From contig JADJUJ010000008.1 of assembly GCA_016710765.1 (NCBI GenBank), positions 248,001-312,000 on the forward strand: DNA of 64,000 nt, in the 5' to 3' direction. The notes beneath the pieces were generated by a model. That model had not been told where the DNA came from, did no database searches, and was given only the letters and a program-made list of their open reading frames with translations. Each line of letters begins with the position of its first letter. Position 1 is the stretch's first letter. Below are positions 35,438 through 44,954 of the stretch, one piece after another. Both the position numbers and the translations under genes were made by a program. The stretch is from Lewinellaceae bacterium (GTDB taxonomy: Bacteria > Bacteroidota > Bacteroidia > Chitinophagales > Saprospiraceae).

Positions 35438-36985
35438 TCACCCAAACTTCAGGTCCTCAAAAACAGAGGCTGCCCGAACATGGTCGTTGGAGTACAGCAT
35501 GTCGGGTGGCATGCCGGGCAAAACCGCGGAGTTGAACACAAGTTCCACTTTCCACGAAAAAGTCCCTCTGCGGGCGAGCAAAATATACAAGCGGGCGCCC
35601 AGCGGGAATTGATTTTCTTCGGCTGGAGGCATGATTGCAAAGCCGGTATAGGCATGGGCTTCGTCGAGTTCGAGCCGTTTGGCCAGGGCTGCCAATTTGC
35701 CTAAGTATTGCCATTCTTGTAGTTTGGGCTTGTCTTCCTCTCGCTTGCCGACCAATTCAAGCACAGGAAACCCGGTTATGGCCATAGATACATCGACCCA
35801 CGATCGCATATCGCCGCCAGTTGACTTGTCCATAAATGACATGGTCAGCAATTCCAGATGCCTTAAATGACCGTAAAAAATATGCTTCGTCTCCATCGAT
35901 GTCGCAAAAAACTCGGGCGATTCCGAATAAAATCCAGGTATCCGGATGGCATAGCGAAGCAATGGACTTTCGAAGAAGCGTGTTTCCCAGGTCTGGCCGG
36001 AAGGAGGCTCCAACCAAACCGGGATGCCTGTCTTTTCGGCATCCAACACTTTTTCAAAGGGTTCGCGCAAGGTGCCCTCCGGATCTATTTCTTTCCACCA
36101 AGATTCAAAGGGCACCAAGGTTTCAATGCCCCAATCTTTGGAAAGAGCAATGGCCTGGGCCAAGGCATCGCGGTAATCGCTGTACCGTTCCGGAGTGTTA
36201 AGTTGATTATGGAGATTTTGCCAAATCGCTACGTTGCTGTTCAAGTATTCCGCCGCAGCCCCCTTGTCTCCGTTCCCATGCAGCACCACGGCATATTGCA
36301 GAGAAGCACGGGCCAGCAACCGCAAATAATCCGGTTCGTTGGGATAAAGTTCAGTCAACCGATTGGCAATACGGTAGGGTACTGTTACAAAATCCATGGC
36401 CCGCTTATATTTTTCATGCTGGATGAAATAACCGAGCAAATTTTCAGCCCCTTGAAAGGCCAATATACCTTCATCATAGGTTGGATAATCGTTCAGAACG
36501 CTCTTTTCCAGGAGCATGACCGTTCGTTGGAATAATTCGAGCGCGCGAAAATGGTCGTTCCGTACCACTGCCAACTGGGCCTCTCCAAAGCAATAATTGG
36601 CTGCCAGAAATACATCGTCCTCCAAAACAGGCGCCTTATCTTCCACCAACTCAATGATCTTTCGCTTCCGCTCCACATCGCCCTGTTGAATTTTATTCAA
36701 AGGGGACAGCGCCAGCAAGACCTCCCGCTCTATTTCATTTTTACAAGCCGTCAAATATTTGCAACCAAGTATTTCCCGCTGACGGCGGCTGTGGCGGCTC
36801 TTAAAAAGCGTCAGAAAAGGCGTTTCAGTGTCCCGGAAAAAAGCGGTCATGGTCAGATCTAGGTCAGAGTTAGATAGGTCTATATATTCTGCGGCTTTTT
36901 CTTCGGAATAATGGGCAATCACCTTAAAACTGCAATTGTCCTTGCTCAAATCAAACAGCGAAGGGATTTGGAAATCATGGGGCAA
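35438..36985 (-). CDS. large helical protein paired with a TIR protein, unknown function
   Basis: 515 residues, cytoplasmic. The middle part (about 95-270) is a series of helix pairs with TPR-like spacing, such as FLAANYCFGEAQLAVVRNDHFRALELFQRTVMLLEKS and DYLRLLARASLQYAVVLHGNGDKGAAAEYLNSNVAIW. The C-terminal 230 residues form a separate alpha-beta-looking region, with no motif recognised. Its start overlaps the end of the TIR gene by 40 bases, so the two are translationally coupled. The TIR protein's own C-terminal part (ending MSKSLRCLI-like) and this start lie in the same 40 bases. A role as partner, sensor or effector of the TIR protein is inferred from this coupling only. Confidence 0.75.
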   Translation of the reverse strand: MPHDFQIPSLFDLSKDNCSFKVIAHYSEEKAAEYIDLSNSDLDLTMTAFFRDTETPFLTLFKSRHSRRQREILGCKYLTACKNEIEREVLLALSPLNKIQQGDVERKRKIIELVEDKAPVLEDDVFLAANYCFGEAQLAVVRNDHFRALELFQRTVMLLEKSVLNDYPTYDEGILAFQGAENLLGYFIQHEKYKRAMDFVTVPYRIANRLTELYPNEPDYLRLLARASLQYAVVLHGNGDKGAAAEYLNSNVAIWQNLHNQLNTPERYSDYRDALAQAIALSKDWGIETLVPFESWWKEIDPEGTLREPFEKVLDAEKTGIPVWLEPPSGQTWETRFFESPLLRYAIRIPGFYSESPEFFATSMETKHIFYGHLRHLELLTMSFMDKSTGGDMRSWVDVSMAITGFPVLELVGKREEDKPKLQEWQYLGKLAALAKRLELDEAHAYTGFAIMPPAEENQFPLGARLYILLARRGTFSWKVELVFNSAVLPGMPPDMLYSNDHVRAASVFEDLKFG

Positions 36986-37845
36986 ATGTATGCCACTGGT
37001 TTTGGGATGAAATTCCTTTCCGTCAAGCTCAGTTGGAACGAGGCTTTCGAATCACGGAAGGTCGTGCCATCAATTACCTGCGACAGGTCAACTACCCGGT
37101 CATACCACTGGAAAACGGCATCCAGCCGGTCAACGGATTTTAGGAAAAACTCTTGGTAAGTAGGCTCTTTAAAACCAAACCCGGCGGGCCAGGTCGAACC
37201 CTCCTTATAGAGAGAAAAATAAAATGACATCGGTGTCGACCACAGTTCGTTCAATTTCAACTGCAACTCAATAACCGTCGGCTTGGTTCTTGGGAATGTC
37301 TTCGCATCAATGTCCAGTGATATTTCACGGATGGGCAATTTCTGTACCGCCTCCAGTTTTTCAGCAATGGCCGGCAGGTGCTTATCTGCTTCGTTTTGCA
37401 GGGCCATCTTGGCAAGTTCCAATCGCTTCCCGGCATCAAACAGTACCGTCTCATCTACTTTATCCTTACCAAATACCGCCCGTATTATGCGGAGCGAGGT
37501 AGTTTCTTCCGCAACCCCCGTGCTGGCATCAATACCCACAATATCGTTGAGTGCCTCAGGGATAATGCAGGGGCGAAGGATAATGGGCAACATACGAATA
37601 TTTTTTTTTCGCGTTTTCTCCGCCTCGTATTGCACCCACTTCGATGCCACGCTGTATGGAGAGAGCAACAGGCAAACTAGGTCGGCATTTTCGAGATTGC
37701 CAGCGAGCTCGCGCTCCAGCACCTCCGAGGGCTTAATGTCCATAAAATCGAGCCATGCCTCACAGCCGCCCTGGTGTTCGAGAAGCCGCTTTAACTCAAA
37801 GGCTTCATGCCGGTCCACCGAGCTGTAAGAGATAAATATTTTCAT
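36946..37845 (-). CDS. TIR domain protein
   Basis: 299 residues. The TIR domain at residues 1-130 begins KIFISYSSVDRHEAFELKRLLEHQG. The likely catalytic Glu of NADase TIRs is at residue 74 (SKWVQYEAE, four residues after Trp70). ADLVCLLLSPYSVASKW and RMLPIILRPC are the usual core strands. The C-terminal 170 residues contain REISLDIDAKTFPRTKPTVIELQLKLNELW and a FFLKSVDRLDAVFQWYDRVVDLSQVIDG block with no family recognised. Bacterial TIR proteins are often NAD-degrading effectors of antiphage systems, but stand-alone host-type roles exist. It overlaps the next gene by 40 bases and shares an upstream repeat with the caspase-like gene. Confidence 0.85.
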   Translation of the reverse strand: MKIFISYSSVDRHEAFELKRLLEHQGGCEAWLDFMDIKPSEVLERELAGNLENADLVCLLLSPYSVASKWVQYEAEKTRKKNIRMLPIILRPCIIPEALNDIVGIDASTGVAEETTSLRIIRAVFGKDKVDETVLFDAGKRLELAKMALQNEADKHLPAIAEKLEAVQKLPIREISLDIDAKTFPRTKPTVIELQLKLNELWSTPMSFYFSLYKEGSTWPAGFGFKEPTYQEFFLKSVDRLDAVFQWYDRVVDLSQVIDGTTFRDSKASFQLSLTERNFIPKPVAYICPMISKSLRCLI

Positions 37846-37987
37846 TTGTTTTGATTTGGGTAGTTAACAAAGCATCATCTTGTATTACATGAGCATCAAT
37901 AGCAGCCATGCCTCCTACGATCTCATCCATAAAGCGCCCAAACATATTTATCCGAAATATGCTGTGGCATTGGGTGCTTTCATTTGG

Positions 37988-38036
37988 CTTTCAAGCCCCT
38001 AAAATAAACCATACATTCCAATTTTACAACAGTTGT
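37988..38036. repeat. upstream repeat shared with the caspase-like gene, copy 2
   Basis: CTTTCAAGCCCCTAAAATAA followed by CATTCCAATTTTACAACA matches 24440-24488. It lies about 145 bases upstream of the TIR start, on the same side and in the same orientation relative to the gene as in copy 1. Confidence 0.6.
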
Positions 38037-38119
38037 ACTTAAGGCCGGCGAAGGCTTTTCTAAACCAACTTACCATTTGCTTTGGAACTTAGAACGTGTA
38101 GGGGGTTTAACATTTTGGC

Positions 38120-38226
38120 GCCTGATTGGCCAATTTTATTCTGCTCTTCGTTATTTTTTAGACCCGTATTGCCCGCATACGAATCTAAAAAATGCCTAGA
38201 TCAAAATAAAATTATCCTAACCAGGC
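38120..38226. repeat. 107-base imperfect palindrome
   Basis: Arms of 43 bases (38120-38162 and 38184-38226) share GCCTG, AATTTTATT and ATTTTTTAGA in complementary order around a short CG-rich loop. It may be a miniature mobile element or a structured RNA. It encodes no protein. Confidence 0.65.
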
Positions 38227-38402
38227 ATCCAAACGTTAAACCCGAACACATTCTTACGCAAAGCGTATCTTTACCGGTACATTACCCTGCAGCAGTCTTT
38301 TCCATCTCGCTACTGGACATTATACCCTAATGTGCCCTCAAGTGGTTTATAGTATGCTTTTTCACCCTTTTATTCCGCTTCAATACAAAGGATTGCAGCA
38401 AT

Positions 38403-38810
38403 ATGGCCCGAGAAAATTCTGAAGGAACAAAAGAAGTTGAGGTATTTCTGGACCAACTGGAACACCCCATGAAACCTGAGGTCATTGCCCTTCGGGCCAC
38501 CATCCTGAATGCTCAGCCAGAACTCACAGAACAAATCAAATGGAATGCCCCCAGTTTCTGTTTTCAAGGGCAAGACCGGATAACCTTTAACCTGTCCGGG
38601 AAGGGAATAATCCGATTGATCTTTCACGCCGGGGTGAAAACGAAAGTGCTGAATGGCCCGCTGATGGAGGATGAAACGGGGCTGTTGGAATGGGCTTCCA
38701 ACGACCGCGCCATCCTGAAGTTTGCCAGCAGGGAGGATGTGGAAGCGAAATCGCCTGCACTGGAACAACTGGCTCGGCAATGGATTGCCGCGGCAGAAGG
38801 TTTAGAATGA
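38403..38810 (+). CDS. DUF1801 domain protein
   Basis: 135 residues, cytoplasmic. The pattern FLDQLEHPMKPEVIALRATILNAQPELTEQIKWNAPSFCFQGQDRITF matches the YdhG/DUF1801 family, a small alpha-beta fold related to frataxin-like proteins, with no known enzymatic role. The length is normal for the family. It stands between the TIR region and ribA. Confidence 0.85.
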   Translation: MARENSEGTKEVEVFLDQLEHPMKPEVIALRATILNAQPELTEQIKWNAPSFCFQGQDRITFNLSGKGIIRLIFHAGVKTKVLNGPLMEDETGLLEWASNDRAILKFASREDVEAKSPALEQLARQWIAAAEGLE

Positions 38811-38896
38811 GTTAATATTCGAATCAAAGTGGGGCTTAAATCCTCACAACCAAATCGCCGGCCCCGATGTTTAACCGACTATCAGCGCAAAAGCAC

Positions 38897-38904
38897 TAAC
38901 TTTG
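38897..38904 (+). promoter_or_regulatory. putative -7 element of ribA
   Basis: TAACTTTG fits TAnnTTTG. Its TTG coincides with a possible TTG start codon at 38902, which is an argument that translation begins at the ATG at 38941 instead. Confidence 0.5.
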
Positions 38905-38940
38905 CGCACATTCAACTTACCAGTCCAGGAATTGGAGCGT

Positions 38941-39525
38941 ATGAAACGTCAAGCGGAAGCCCGGATCCCATCACTTTACGGAAACTTTACCATGATGGCC
39001 TATGCCAAGGATGCTGCAGAAAAAATGCCGCACATCGCCATGGTCGCCGAAGGCTTTGACCCGGCAACACCGGTGCCGGTCAGAATTCACTCCGAGTGCA
39101 TGACGGGCGACGTTTTTGGTTCTCGTCGCTGCGACTGCGGCGAACAACTCGATGCCTCCCTGCGCATCGCCGCCGAAAAGGGTGGGGTAGTGATCTACCT
39201 CCGCCAGGAAGGCCGCGGTATCGGACTGATCAACAAACTCAAAGCCTACAACCTGCAAGATACCGGCCTGAATACCGCCGAGGCCAATACCCACCTGGGC
39301 TTCGATGTGGATGCCCGACAGTACGAATGTGCCGTGTTTATCCCCCAGGATCTGGGCATCACGCAGGTTGAACTCATCACCAACAACCCCGAAAAGGTGG
39401 CTGCACTGCAACATTCACCCATTACCGTTGTCAACCGGATCCCCGTCATCATTGCCCCGCATGCCGACAACAAGGATTACCTGCAAGCAAAACAGGAATT
39501 GATGGGGCATTTGTTGGGGTTATAA
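38941..39525 (+). CDS. ribA: GTP cyclohydrolase II
   Basis: First step of riboflavin synthesis: opens GTP to 2,5-diamino-6-ribosylamino-pyrimidinone phosphate. About 194 residues from the ATG at 38941. The family motifs are RIHSECMTGDVFGSRRCDCGEQLD, whose three Cys bind the catalytic zinc, and LRQEGRGIGLINKLKAY, which holds the GTP-binding and catalytic residues, followed by DTGLNTAEANTHLGF. This is the stand-alone RibA form without a fused DHBP synthase. The ATG is chosen because a -7-like TAACTTTG overlaps the longer TTG start. Confidence 0.95.
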   Translation: MKRQAEARIPSLYGNFTMMAYAKDAAEKMPHIAMVAEGFDPATPVPVRIHSECMTGDVFGSRRCDCGEQLDASLRIAAEKGGVVIYLRQEGRGIGLINKLKAYNLQDTGLNTAEANTHLGFDVDARQYECAVFIPQDLGITQVELITNNPEKVAALQHSPITVVNRIPVIIAPHADNKDYLQAKQELMGHLLGL

Positions 39526-39539
39526 CTGGATTTAGAATA

Positions 39540-39640
39540 GGATGTAGGTTTGGGTTTAGTGTAGGGCTTAGGGTGGGATTTAGAGTTGGATGATTTAGTG
39601 TAGGGCTTAGGGTGGGATTTAGAGTTGGATGAAGCTTGGA
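39540..39640. repeat. TTTAGAGTGGG-type repeats, tandem duplicated block
   Basis: A block of about 39 bases (GATTTAGTGTAGGGCTTAGG and following) appears twice in a row. The units are reverse-complement relatives of the CCCACTCTAAA array at 40003-40140, so the two arrays face each other across the spacer. Confidence 0.75.
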
Positions 39641-39649
39641 GAACACCCT

Positions 39650-39907
39650 AAGCGAGGGTGTTCAATAAACTGTGTCAAAGTTCAAATTAAAAAAAGAACT
39701 TTGATCGAGCGTGTTCAATAAACTGTGTCATTCGCTGCTTTAACCTCACCCCCCAGCCCCCTCTCCAATTGGAGAGGGGGAGTTCAATCTCGTCTTAATA
39801 ATTGATTAGCAATAGTTTATAATTCGGAATCGAGCCCCCTCTCCTGTGGAGAGGGGGTTGGGGGTGAGGTCATAAAAGAAATCTGACACACTTAATTGAA
39901 CACACTC
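39650..39907. repeat. GTGTTCAATAAACTGTGTCA repeats and nested palindrome
   Basis: GTGTTCAATAAACTGTGTCA occurs at about 39659-39678 and 39711-39730 in direct orientation, and a variant lies in inverted orientation near 39883-39905. Between the last two is a symmetric pair of CCCCCTCTCC...GGAGAGGGGG hairpins, with ACCTCACCCCCC on one side and GGGGGTGAGGT on the other. The ends look like insertion-sequence termini, but no transposase is present. Confidence 0.7.
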
Positions 39908-40002
39908 CTTTGATCTATGAGCAAGAAAAAAAAGCAATCCCCTGGCTGCTTGAACTTATCTTATTGTCTACTAAAGTGAGGAAGTCCATCCAAGCAGTCT
40001 TA

Positions 40003-40140
40003 CTCCCACTCTAAACCCCACTCTAAATCCCACTCTAAACCCCACTCTAAACCCCACTCTAAATCCCTCCTAAACCCCCTCTAAACCACTCTAAATCCCA
40101 CTCTAAGCCCCACTCTAAGCCACACCCTAAATCCACCCCT
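40003..40140. repeat. CCCACTCTAAA tandem array
   Basis: About a dozen units of CCCACTCTAAA(C/T) with small variations run right up to the start codon of the methyltransferase gene, so they form its 5' region. The pattern has no coding signal. Confidence 0.85.
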
Positions 40141-40143
40141 ACC

Positions 40144-40794
40144 ATGCCCACCCTCACCCCCCAATTCTGGAACACCCGCTGGCAAAACCGCCAAACCGGC
40201 TGGGATCTCGGTCAGGCTTCACCGCCACTGACGGCTTATATCGATCAATTGCCGGAATCGGCGCGCGACTGGAGGATTTTGATTCCCGGCTGTGGCAATG
40301 CCTATGAGGCGGAGTACCTGCTCCAAAAGGGCTTTCAAAACATTACCTTAGTGGATATTGCGCCGGTGGCAGTGGAACAAATCAGGTTGCGACTGGATCG
40401 CGAAGCGCCAGGCTGGGGAAATCACCTGCAACTGATTTGCGGTGACTTTTTCGACTTGGAAGGGACTTTCGATCTCGTTTTGGAACAAACCTTCTTTTGT
40501 GCGTTGGAACCTCATTTGCGCAGCGCCTATTGCTCGAAAATGTATCAGGTTTTAGTGCCAGGCGGGCGCTTGGCCGGTGTGTTGTTTGACCGCGATTTTG
40601 AAGGCGGGCCGCCTTTTGGAGGGCACACCAGTGAATACTTGCCCTTGTTCTCCAGTCACTTTACCCTCCGCACCCTGGCGCCTTGTTATAACTCTGCTGC
40701 GCCGCGGGCGGGCAGTGAAGTTTTTCTGTTGGCGCAAAAAGACGAAAAAATAGTTCGGCTCCGGAATAATTTGGAGTTTTGCACAGCGTTTTAA
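40144..40794 (+). CDS. TPMT-family SAM-dependent methyltransferase
   Basis: 216 residues. FWNTRWQNRQTGWDLGQASPPL is the family N-terminal motif, and ILIPGCGNAYEAEYLLQKGF is the SAM-binding motif I. An LVDIAPVAVEQ acidic motif II and FDLVLEQTFFCALEP follow. Relatives methylate thiols, selenols or thiocyanate; the substrate here is not evident. The start codon follows directly on the tandem array. No operon partners are visible. Confidence 0.9.
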   Translation: MPTLTPQFWNTRWQNRQTGWDLGQASPPLTAYIDQLPESARDWRILIPGCGNAYEAEYLLQKGFQNITLVDIAPVAVEQIRLRLDREAPGWGNHLQLICGDFFDLEGTFDLVLEQTFFCALEPHLRSAYCSKMYQVLVPGGRLAGVLFDRDFEGGPPFGGHTSEYLPLFSSHFTLRTLAPCYNSAAPRAGSEVFLLAQKDEKIVRLRNNLEFCTAF

Positions 40795-41072
40795 AAAAGT
40801 CATTAGTCTTTGGCCTTTAGTCTTTGGGTTTGTCCGCAAGTATAGCACTATACCTATCAATAATAGACGGAATCAAACCCAAAGACCAACTCCCAATGAC
40901 AAAACACCAACCCCCAATTTTAATCCTCCTTCTTCTCGGGCTCACCCCGTTTTGGTCTCTGTTCCTCTGATACGTTGCTAAATGAATCGTTAATCGTTGT
41001 TTGGCGAGAACGAAAGCAGTTGATTGTTCGTTTTTTGCCTGCATCAAACCAAGACCAAAATTGATCCAAATC
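40795..41072. repeat. spacer with AAAGACC-type inverted repeats
   Basis: GTCTTTGGGTTTG at 40820-40832 pairs with CAAACCCAAAGAC at 40874-40886, forming a 13-bp stem, and TTAGTCTTTGG units precede it. It is the same unit type as at the window start. It can serve as a terminator for the methyltransferase gene. Confidence 0.6.
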
Positions 41073-44000
41073 ATGTTGATAAACCCTTACACAAAAGGAT
41101 TTAACCGTTTACGCCCGCTTTTCACCTTATTATTTGTTGCCTTTAATGCCTTGCTGCTCTCTGCACAAGCGATTCCGGAAAATTGCACCAATGGCATTGA
41201 TGACGATGGCGATGGACTTATCGACTGCTTCGACCCCGATTGTACCTGTACCGGCCAGTGCGACCAATTCTACTACAATACCTGCGGTGGCGATTGCTCT
41301 TACGTGCCGCCCTGCACCCAGCTCACCCTTGGTATTCAATGGGTAGGGGAGGCAGAAACCGGCACTTATTCCCCCCTGGTGGCAGGCGATATGGCGGACA
41401 GTTGATTGCGACCGCCGTTTTTGCCAACTCAGCAGGCGAGCACCCCAAGCGTATCGGCAATGGATTTTCCTTCAATTCTCCTGTGGCCATGGATGTGCTC
41501 CCAGATACCTTTTGCCCCGATTGCGACGGGCTGGAAATAGTCGCCGGCAACGAGGTGTTTTCGGTGAACCTGGTAACGGGGGTCTGCGCCGTGCAGGTTA
41601 CGGCGCCAGCCGGATATTCCGACGGGTTTACCAGTATTGCCGATTTCGACCGCGATGGCGACCTGGATGCGATTGTTCAGGGTGAAAAAAATGGCGTAAA
41701 CACCCTATATGTCTGGGATATTCAAACCAGCACCATCCTGCGGGAATACCAGCTGCCCAACAATTGGAAAGACGGCGCCTCCCGGGTAAACGTGGCCGAT
41801 TTGAATGGCGATGGACAATTGGAGGTCAGTTTTATTGAATATCCGCTGCTCATCGCCCTGAACAACGACTTTTCGGTGATGTGGACACGCCCCACCACCG
41901 ACGCTTCTTCCATCACCTGCTCCAGTGTATTCGATTTTTGCGGTGATGGTACCTCGGATGTGATTTACCGGGGCCAGGATAAACTCCAGGTCATAGAAGG
42001 CGCCACCGGGCAAATCAAATGGGAGGACGATTGCCTTTCCCTGACCCACATCGAAAACCCGCTGGTCCTGGATGTGGATGGCGACGGACAAACAGAGATC
42101 GTGATCGAGTGTGGCCAAAATGGATCGACGGTTCTCGGCACTGTAGTTGCTTATGAGGCGGTAGGTTCTCCCGGTATCGCGTCGCGGCGGGTATGGAACC
42201 AACATGCCTATTTTAGTACCAACATCAACGACGACCTCACGGTGCCCGCCTACCAGCAAAACCCCAGCATTATCGGCGACAGTCTGAAGATGAATACCTT
42301 CCTCAACCAGTATTTTAGCCCTAGTTTTCCGACGCCCGATGGTCAAATCAGCATTCAAAATGTGCAGTGCGTGGGCGATTCGCTGGATCTTACCCTGCTC
42401 GTTTGCAATGGTGGCGACAACCTGCTGCCACCGCTGACGCCTGTCTCATTGTACGTAGGTAACCCGCAAACAACGGCAGCCAACTGGGTGGGCGCCGCGC
42501 CGCTGGGCTTTGGGTTGTTTCCCGACAGCTGCCTGAGTTTTACCTTCCGGGTGCCAAGGCTGGCCAATGATTCGGTGTTTTTAGTGCTCAACGACGATCA
42601 TTCCTTGTTGCCACCCTTCAGCCTGACGCAGGATTTTCCGGTAACGGCCATTGGCGAGTGTGCATTCGACAACAATATTGCCGGGTTTTACTTCGATTAC
42701 CAGCCTGCGGTGGTCGACCTCGGCCCCGATTCCACCCTTTGTGGTGATGAGGTGCTGGCTTTTGATGCCTCGGGGAATCAATTGCTGAGCTGGCAGTGGC
42801 AGGATGGCAGCATGCTTCCAACCTTCAGTACCACAGGCCCTGGCACCTATGCTGTGGCAGCCACGGATATTTGTGGCATAATGCAGCTTGATACCATTCA
42901 GGTTTACCTGGATACGAGTACGGTGGTATTGTTGGGCAGCGACCGCGTCATTTGTGCAGGAGAGAGTTTTGAATTGGGTGAAACCGGATTTGATTATTAC
43001 AACTGGTCGCCGGCGGCCAGCCTGAGCTGCGCAAACTGCGCTACTGTAACCGTTACGCCGCCTGCAACAGGCTTTGTGGTGTTGCAGGCGGGCTTTAATA
43101 CCGGCTGCAAAAGCGTGGATACCGTGTTCGTCACGGTGCATCCTACTTTCGATTATACGGTGGACACGACCATCTGCTACGGCAGGGTGGTGGATTGGTT
43201 TGGCACTGTTGTGCCGCCCGATAGTTTGCACGTGTTCTCGCTCCAAACCTTTCAGGGTTGCGATTCTATTGTTCGGGTAAATGTGATTGGTACCACCATC
43301 GGCACTTACCAGATTCTTGTGGATACCAGTGTTTGCCTTGGCAGTACCATTATCTACAACGGCGTTACGCTGCAACCGGGTGAGGAGAAAATCTACAACT
43401 TGTCGGCTCTTACGGGTTGCGATTCCACGGTGTTGCTTCGGGTGTTGCCAAAAGATACGTTTGCAACCGCGGAAAGTCTGGTAATATGCTATGGCGAAAC
43501 GGCCTCCATTTTCGGTCAGCCGGTAAATCAAACCGGCAATTACCGGCAGACTTTTACTGCCCAAAATGGTTGTGATTCGACCCATACGGTGGGATTAACG
43601 GTTTTAAACCCCATTCTCATTGCCCTGGATGCCACGCCAACTTGTTACAACGAAACGGGTGGTGCCTTAAATGCCCTGGTGAGTGGCGGCGCCAGCCCCT
43701 TTGCGTATTCGTGGAGCAACAGCCAAAGTACCGCACAGATCCAGTATTTGCCCGCGGGAGCGTATCAACTTACCGTTACCGATGCCAACGATTGTACCGA
43801 AACGGCTTCCGGATTGGTAGATGCTTATCCACCCATTGTGTTCGGGGTGGCAACTGATTCAGTGTTGTGTTATGGGGAAACCACCGGGGCCATTCACCTG
43901 AACCCGTCTGATCCTTCCTACCTGTTTCAATTGGACGGCAGTGCTTTTGCGCAAACAACAGATTACAACAATCTTGGCGCAGGTATTTACGAAGTGCAGG

Positions 44001-44596
44001 TGCAGGACATCAACGGCTGTATTGATACGCTGGATGTCACCGTGGCCGGTCCGCCGCCCTTATTGTTGGCCTTGCCCCAGGATATGGAGTTGCAGCTCGG
44101 TGACTCCATCCAGTTGCCCATTTTGCAAACGGCCATCGGGCCCATCCAATACGACTGGAGCGACACGAGTTACCTCAGTTGTTTGAGTTGCCCGAACCCC
44201 ACGGTATTTCCGCTGGCCTCGGTGCAGTATGTGCTGAAAATCACCGATGAAAATGGCTGCACCGCCAGCGACGATATTTATATCCGCGTAGAACGGGTGG
44301 TGGAAGCCTTTTTGCCCAATATTATCAACCTCAGCGCCAGCAACGATTACAACAACAGTTTCCGACCGGGTTTTGGCCCTTCTGTGAAACGCGTGCAGCT
44401 GTTGCAAATTTATAGTCGCTGGGGCGAGCTGTTGCATGATATCCGCAACGTAGGCGTGAACGACGCCGGGTTGGTCTGGAATGGCAAACAGCGGGGCCAA
44501 TGGGTGGATCCCGGGGTTTACCTCTGGGTCATCGAAATCGAATTGGTGGACGGCAGCATTGTCCGACGACAGGGCGACTTGTCGGTAATACGATAA
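41073..44596 (+). CDS. giant T9SS type B surface protein with SprB-like repeats, frameshifted near 41400
   Basis: About 1170 residues when joined. From the ATG at 41073: a signal (LFTLLFVAFNALLLSAQA), then the ENCTNGIDDDGDGLIDCFDPDC module shared with the protein at 24676. An integrin-like FG-GAP/VCBS region follows (DFDRDGDLDAIVQGEKNG, DLNGDGQLEVSF, DVDGDGQTEIVIECG). Then come Cys-containing Ig-like units (CDSIVRVNV, CDSTVLLRVL) and an SprB-type repeat (CYNETGGALNALVSGGASPFAYSWSNSQS). The CHU_C C-terminus is LPNIINLSASNDYNNSF to GDLSVIR. The first frame ends at 41405; the next frame carries the rest, so one base is missing around 41380-41402. A run of six C (about 41371-41376) is a candidate site. 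Likely an adhesin. Confidence 0.82.
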
Positions 44597-44644
44597 GCGC
44601 TTAGATGCCATAAAAGCATACGCTCCAAAAGTGTGGAGCTGTGA

Positions 44645-44702
44645 ACAAGCCGCCAGTGCATGGGGGAATCTGAGAAGGATCCTGCATGTGCTGGCGGCTT
44701 GT
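44645..44702. terminator. 18-bp hairpin between the surface protein and mraZ
   Basis: ACAAGCCGCCAG (44645-44656) pairs with CTGGCGGCTTGT (44691-44702), and the stem extends inward through TGCATG/CATGTG. It ends the long surface-protein transcript. The stem and 22-base loop are unusually large for a simple terminator. Confidence 0.7.
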
Positions 44703-44954
44703 CGTTTTACAGGCCTGCTCACTGGTTTCCACTTTCTACCACTACGCCCACCTTGCTGCACGTCTTGGGCAAATAAGCACCGTGTAGCCTCTCTTTGGTA
44801 TTGTGTTTTGCTCCAGCCGTCTGGCAAAATACGCGCTTGCTTGCAGTCGGGTAGCGAACAGTGTTTTTTTGAAAATTTTTTAAATATTTGATATTTAGTA
44901 TTTTACAAATTAAACATTGATTGATTTATATTTTTTTTAAAGAAAAATGTTAAT

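Larger units (their letters stand above)
37846..38402. other. 557-base spacer upstream of the TIR gene
   Basis: There is no gene. It holds the second copy of the AGCCCCTAAAATAA repeat and a 107-base imperfect palindrome (38120-38226). Confidence 0.6.

Noticed and set aside
39540..40140. CRISPR array
   Set aside because: The units are short, touch each other and lack unique spacers; no cas genes nearby.
44631..44891. 86-residue plus-strand frame before mraZ
   Set aside because: It is made from the large hairpin and AT-rich promoter region.
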